In this document: in pieces, positions 7,546 to 11,007 of the stretch
Layout of the letters: each line of letters begins with the position of its first letter
Numbering within the stretch: the first letter of the stretch is position 1
Origin: Alphaproteobacteria bacterium
Lineage (GTDB): Bacteria > Pseudomonadota > Alphaproteobacteria > ATCC43930 > CGMCC-115725
Reading direction: 5' to 3'
NCBI GenBank assembly: GCA_030037055.1
Contig: JASHRZ010000636.1
Location: 1 to 11,007 of the forward strand
Length of the DNA stretch: 11,007 nt
The notes under the pieces: model-generated
Told to the model about the DNA's origin: nothing
The model's input: only the letters and a program-made list of their open reading frames with translations
Databases searched by the model: none
Program-made: the position numbers and the translations under genes

Positions 7546-9005
7546 TGCGGCTCCTCGCGCCCCTGCGCATCGGCGGCATGAGCGTCCCCAATCGGGTGGT
7601 GGTGCCGGCGATGGTGACGCGGCTCTCCGGCGAGGACGGCTATGTCAACGACCGCGTCATCGAGCGCTATCGGCGCTACGCGGAAGGCCGGGTCGGGCTC
7701 CTCGTCGTCGAGGCGACTGCCATCCACGGCAACAAATCCGGGCCCCTGCTGCGGCTCTCCGACGCGAGCTTCGTCCCTGGCCACCGCGCGCTCGTGCAGG
7801 CCGTCCACAGCGCATCCCCCTCGAAGGTCGTGCCGCAGCTCATCCATTTCCTCAAAGTGGCGCGCTCCGGCTGGCGGCAGCGAATCGACAGCCTGTCGAC
7901 GGCGGAGATTGATCTCATCGTCGAGCAGTTCGGCGCCGCTGCGGCCCGCGCGCGCGAGGCCGGCTATGACGGCGTCGAGGTGCATTCGGCGCATGCCTAT
8001 ACCCTCTCCTCCTTCCTCTCGCGCCACAATCCGCGGCGCGACGCCTATGACGGGCGTACCCTCGAAGGCCGGCTGCGCCTCTTCGGCCGCGTCATGGAAA
8101 CGGTGCGCACCCGCGTCGGCGCGGACTTCCCCGTCGGCGTGCGCTTCCTCGCCGAGGAGGCGATCAAGGGCGGCTATGCGCTGCCCGACGCCGAGCGTAT
8201 CGCCTTGCGCATGGCGCAGCTCGGCGTCGACTACATCTCGCTCTCCATCGGCGGGAAGTTCGAGGACGCGATCCACAAACCGGGCCAGCCACTTTATCCT
8301 TATACCGGCTATTCCGGGGATCGCTGCATGCCCGGCGACTGGTACCCGCCGCTGCCGCATGCCGAGCACGCCGCGGCGATCAAGCGCTACATCAACGCCA
8401 AGGGTTACGACGTGCCGGTGGTCTCCGTCGGCAAAATCAGCGATCCCCGCGACGCCGAGCGCCTGCTGGCCCAAGGCAGGGCCGATCTCATCGGCATGGC
8501 GCGTCAGCTCCTCGCGGATCCCGACTGGGTGCGCAAGCTCGCCGAAGGTCGCGGCGACGCGATCATCCGCTGCATCTATTGCAACGTCTGCAAACAGCTC
8601 GATGAGAATTTCAAGCTCGTCACCTGCTTCCTCTGGCCCAAGGGCATGATCCAGGCGCCGCGCGAGGAGGCCGCCGCCGGCGGTCCCGCCTGGGATGAAG
8701 AGGGCGCCGGCCTTTCCGCCGAGATCAGCGACGGCAGGGTGCGGCTCGACTGGCGCAAGCCGCTGGGCGAGGTCGCCGGCTACGACATCCACCGTGCCGA
8801 GGATGAAGGCGAGGCGATCATCCTCGAGGCGGTGAAGAGCGCGAAATTCACCGACCGCCTGGCCTTGGGCGGACTGCGCTACAGCTACTATGTCCGCGCC
8901 TACGACCGGACGGGCCGCCACAGCCCGCCCTCCAACAGCATCAGCATCGACATGCCCCTTCCCGATGTCACCCCCGCGGAGCCGGCAGAGCCGCCCCATG
9001 CTTGA
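7542..9005 (+). CDS. Old Yellow Enzyme-type NADH:flavin oxidoreductase with C-terminal FN3-like domain
   Basis: This 487-residue protein has a cytoplasmic FMN-dependent TIM-barrel reductase of the Old Yellow Enzyme / 2,4-dienoyl-CoA reductase group at residues 1 to about 340. Evidence includes LLAPLRIGGMSVPNRVVVPAM, GLLVVEATAI, GYDGVEVHSAHAYTLSSFLS (His148 and His151 near the flavin), and the FMN-phosphate signature LIGMARQLLADPDW. Cys344, Cys347, Cys350 and Cys362 resemble the [4Fe-4S] ligands of 2,4-dienoyl-CoA reductase and trimethylamine dehydrogenase, with CxxCxxC instead of the usual CxxCxxxC. The FAD/NAD domain of those enzymes is absent. Instead residues 395-470 (VRLDWRKP, GYDIHRA, YSYYVRAYDRTGRHSPPSN) read as a fibronectin type III domain. 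The start overlaps marR by 4 bp; ATG 7545 is an equivalent start. The stop overlaps the ligase gene by 8 bp. It probably reduces an unsaturated or hydroxylated aryl-CoA intermediate. Confidence 0.9.
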   Translation: MMRLLAPLRIGGMSVPNRVVVPAMVTRLSGEDGYVNDRVIERYRRYAEGRVGLLVVEATAIHGNKSGPLLRLSDASFVPGHRALVQAVHSASPSKVVPQLIHFLKVARSGWRQRIDSLSTAEIDLIVEQFGAAAARAREAGYDGVEVHSAHAYTLSSFLSRHNPRRDAYDGRTLEGRLRLFGRVMETVRTRVGADFPVGVRFLAEEAIKGGYALPDAERIALRMAQLGVDYISLSIGGKFEDAIHKPGQPLYPYTGYSGDRCMPGDWYPPLPHAEHAAAIKRYINAKGYDVPVVSVGKISDPRDAERLLAQGRADLIGMARQLLADPDWVRKLAEGRGDAIIRCIYCNVCKQLDENFKLVTCFLWPKGMIQAPREEAAAGGPAWDEEGAGLSAEISDGRVRLDWRKPLGEVAGYDIHRAEDEGEAIILEAVKSAKFTDRLALGGLRYSYYVRAYDRTGRHSPPSNSISIDMPLPDVTPAEPAEPPHA

Positions 9006-10704
9006 CCCGAGCGCCCATCGCGACAGCTTCACCCGCAACCATCTGCCGCCGCCCGAGCAGTGGCCGGTCTTCGACAATGGCGGGCTCGCCGATCTCGACT
9101 ATCCCAAGCGCCTCAACGCCGCCGTCGAGCTTTTGGACCGCATGGTGGAGAAGGGTTTCGGCGCGCGGCCCTGTCTCCGGCGCGAAGGCGTCGCGTGGAA
9201 GCAGACCATCGATCCCGGCGGCCATCATCCCGTCGCCCAGCCGGTTCCCACGACCGAGATCTGGACCTATGCCGATCTGCTCGAGCGCGCCAACCGCATC
9301 GCCAATGTGCTGGTGAACGAGCTTGGCCTGGTGCCGGGCGAGCGCGTGCTGCTGCGCGACGCCAACACGCCGATGATGGCCGCCTGCTGGTTCGCCGTGA
9401 TCAAGGCCGGCGGCGTCGCGGTCGCTACCATGCCGCTGCTGCGCGCGCGCGAGCTCGCCTACATCATCGACAAGGCCAAGGTGAGATACGCGCTGTGCGC
9501 CGAGGACCTCGCCGCCGAGCTCGCGCAAGCGCGCCAGCAGACGCCGGTGCTCGAGAAGGAGCTGCTGTTCCGCAGCGAGCGCGCAGACGGGCTCGAGGCG
9601 CGGATGGCGCGGCAGAAGGCGAGCTTCGCCAATGTCGACACCTCCCATGACGACGTGGCTCTCATCGCCTTCACCTCGGGCACCACCGGCGCCGCCAAGG
9701 GCACGATGCATTTCCATCGCGACCTGCTGGCGATCTGCGACTGCTTCCCGAAATACCTGCTGAAGTGCGGGCCCGACGACATCTTCTGTGGCAGCCCGCC
9801 GCTCGCCTTCACCTTCGGCCTCGGCGGCATGCTGCTCTTTCCCATGCGCGTCGGCGCCTCGACGCTGCTCATGCCGAAGGTGACAGCGGAAGGGTTGCTG
9901 CAGGCGATCCAGCGCCATCGCTGCACCATCTGCTCCACCGCGCCGACGCTCTACCGCGCCATGGCCGATCTCGCGCGCAATTTCGATCTCGCCTCGCTCA
10001 AGAAATGCGTCTCGGCCGGCGAGACGCTGCCCTTGCCGATCTTCGAGGCCTGGCAGCGCGCCACCGGCATCAAGATCATCGACGGCATCGGCTCGACCGA
10101 GATCCTGCACATTTTCATCTCCGCCGCCGACGACGACATCCGCCCCGGCGCCACCGGAAAGCCGATCCCCGGCTATCAGGCGATGGTGGTCGACGATGCC
10201 GGAAACCCGGTGCCGCCCGACACGGTCGGGCGGCTGGCGGTGCGCGGCCCCACCGGCTGCCGCTATCTCGACATGCCGGAGCAGCAGAAGAAATACGTGC
10301 AGAACGGCTGGAATCTCACTGGCGACGCCTACCGCCGGGATCGCGACGGCTATTTCTGGTACCAGGCGCGCACCGACGACATGATCATCAGCGCCGGCTA
10401 CAACATCTCCGGCCCCGAAGTCGAGGCCGTACTGCTCGATCATCCCAAGGTGCTCGAATGCGCCGTGGTGGGCAGCCCCGATCGCGAACGCGGCGAGGTG
10501 GTCAAGGCCTTCATCGTGCTGCGGCCGGGCGCGGTCGCCGACGAGGCGACGCGCACGGAGCTGCAGGACTACGTCAAGGCCGAGATCGCGCCTTACAAGT
10601 ATCCCCGCGCTATCGAATTCACAGCCTCCCTGCCGCGCACGGAGACCGGCAAGATCCAGCGCTTCCGCCTGCGCGAGCAGGAGCGGCAGAAGGCAAGTGG
10701 CTGA
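8998..10704 (+). CDS. Aryl-CoA ligase, benzoate/2-aminobenzoate-CoA ligase type
   Basis: This 568-residue member of the ANL (AMP-forming acyl-CoA synthetase) superfamily activates an aromatic carboxylate with ATP and CoA. Visible motifs are the P-loop TSGTTGAAKG (residues 226-235), GIGSTE (363-368), TGD (441-443), the hinge region QARTDDMIISAGYNISGPE (456-474) and the A10 lysine Lys552 in PRTETGKIQR. The blocks CDCFPKYLLK, GSPPLAFTFGLGG and EILHIFISA are typical of the 2-aminobenzoate/benzoate-CoA ligase branch rather than fatty-acid or 4-coumarate ligases. The start at 8998 (MLDPSAHRD) gives the normal N-terminus (RDNLPP-like NHLPPPEQWP). The frame opens earlier, at 8890, but that overlaps the OYE gene deeply. 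Residues 65-88 hold an apparent small insertion before the conserved TYADLLERAN. It is coupled to the OYE gene by an 8-bp overlap. The substrate could be benzoate, anthranilate, salicylate or another substituted benzoate. Confidence 0.92.
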   Translation: MLDPSAHRDSFTRNHLPPPEQWPVFDNGGLADLDYPKRLNAAVELLDRMVEKGFGARPCLRREGVAWKQTIDPGGHHPVAQPVPTTEIWTYADLLERANRIANVLVNELGLVPGERVLLRDANTPMMAACWFAVIKAGGVAVATMPLLRARELAYIIDKAKVRYALCAEDLAAELAQARQQTPVLEKELLFRSERADGLEARMARQKASFANVDTSHDDVALIAFTSGTTGAAKGTMHFHRDLLAICDCFPKYLLKCGPDDIFCGSPPLAFTFGLGGMLLFPMRVGASTLLMPKVTAEGLLQAIQRHRCTICSTAPTLYRAMADLARNFDLASLKKCVSAGETLPLPIFEAWQRATGIKIIDGIGSTEILHIFISAADDDIRPGATGKPIPGYQAMVVDDAGNPVPPDTVGRLAVRGPTGCRYLDMPEQQKKYVQNGWNLTGDAYRRDRDGYFWYQARTDDMIISAGYNISGPEVEAVLLDHPKVLECAVVGSPDRERGEVVKAFIVLRPGAVADEATRTELQDYVKAEIAPYKYPRAIEFTASLPRTETGKIQRFRLREQERQKASG

Positions 10705-10749
10705 TGCCTTGCGCGGCAGCCACGCGGCTCTCACCATGGCGCTGGGGTC

Positions 10750-10786
10750 CCGCTGCATAAGCAACGCACCACCGGTCATGCAGCGG
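10750..10786. repeat. Perfect 9-bp inverted repeat between ligase and hydroxylase genes
   Basis: CCGCTGCAT (10750-10758) and ATGCAGCGG (10778-10786) are exact reverse complements separated by 19 nt. It lies in the 103-bp gap that is the only sizeable break between genes from marR onward. It could be an operator, an mRNA structure or an intergenic processing site. No T-run follows. Confidence 0.5.
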
Positions 10787-10807
10787 AAACTTGGGCAAGA
10801 GGGAGCG

Positions 10808-11007
10808 ATGGCGGAGCAAGCGTCGGCGATGGCAGGCGGCTATAGGCTGCCGGTCTTTCCCTATCGCCGGCCGGCGGAGCTGGAAGGCAAGCGCAAGCGC
10901 CACAAAGTGGCGGTGGTGGGCGGCGGGCTCACTGGGCTCACTGCGGCCTGCGATCTCGCCGGCCGCGGACTCCCCGTCGTCCTCCTCGACGAGGACGACA
11001 CGGTCGG
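10808..11007 (+). CDS. FAD-dependent aromatic hydroxylase, MhpA-like, N-terminal part (3' end outside window)
   Basis: Only the first 66 codons are present. After a short leader and the segment YRLPVFPYRRPAELEG comes a Rossmann beta-alpha-beta fold, with HKVAVVGGGLTGLTAACDLA (the GxGxxG FAD dinucleotide-binding motif) and VVLLDEDDTV ending in the acidic residues that bind ribose. The YPYRPPEL-like leader before the FAD fold is typical of proteins annotated as 3-(3-hydroxyphenyl)propionate hydroxylase (MhpA/PheA class flavin monooxygenases). That class uses NAD(P)H and O2 to hydroxylate phenolic rings. GAGGGAG at 10799-10805 precedes ATG 10808 very closely; an in-frame ATG at 10829 has better spacing and is a realistic alternative. 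Its position after the aryl-CoA ligase suggests it hydroxylates the pathway intermediate. Confidence 0.82.
   Translation, partial: MAEQASAMAGGYRLPVFPYRRPAELEGKRKRHKVAVVGGGLTGLTAACDLAGRGLPVVLLDEDDTV

Noticed and set aside
7431..9077. 548-codon minus-strand open frame opposite the OYE gene
   Set aside because: High-GC shadow: the + strand frame carries clear FMN-barrel motifs and tight overlaps with its neighbours, while this product has none.
8968..10779. 603-codon minus-strand open frame opposite the ligase
   Set aside because: Antisense shadow of a gene with all ANL motifs. Composition is typical of reversed GC-rich coding DNA.

Overview
The window is GC-rich chromosomal DNA from a bacterium. 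The ParE variant, the DEAD-box helicase with an arginine-rich tail, and the aromatic-catabolism proteins all read as Alphaproteobacteria, probably the Rhodospirillales/Rhizobiales side. This placement comes from recognising protein families, not from a search.

Left part (1-4599), mostly housekeeping. It opens with the 3' end of parE (topoisomerase IV subunit B). Next is a heavily decayed gene for a patatin-like phospholipase (DUF3734 type), whose recognisable blocks are scattered over all three forward frames. A convergent alpha/beta hydrolase gene ends against the remnant, with a 4-bp overlap. Divergent from the hydrolase is a two-gene unit: a DEAD-box RNA helicase and, 13 bp later, an 85-residue stand-alone Lrp/AsnC effector-binding (RAM) protein. 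An intergenic stretch with two imperfect hairpins follows.

Right part (4740-11007), a catabolic cluster on the + strand. A sigma70-like promoter overlaps an AT-rich 18-bp palindrome just ahead of a short-chain dehydrogenase with a TTG start. After an insertion come a MarR regulator, an Old Yellow Enzyme-type flavin oxidoreductase carrying a fibronectin-III-like C-terminal domain, an aryl-CoA ligase of the benzoate/2-aminobenzoate-CoA ligase type, and the start of an MhpA-like FAD aromatic hydroxylase cut by the window end. The MarR, OYE and ligase genes overlap by 4 and 8 bp. The set suggests CoA activation of a benzoate-like acid followed by flavin-dependent hydroxylation and reduction. The exact substrate cannot be read from the sequence.

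Between the dehydrogenase and marR an IS110-family element is inserted antisense. Its transposase has an intact DEDD tetrad but an in-frame amber codon after residue 181, and its frame runs out into the dehydrogenase without its own stop. The long non-coding stretch upstream of the transposase (6800 to about 7000) is where IS110-group elements encode their bridge RNA. It is rich in palindromes and borders a perfect 11-bp inverted repeat that touches the marR ribosome binding site.

The points most worth following are the palindromic operator, the candidate bridge RNA, the OYE-FN3 fusion, and the effect of the insertion on the catabolic operon.
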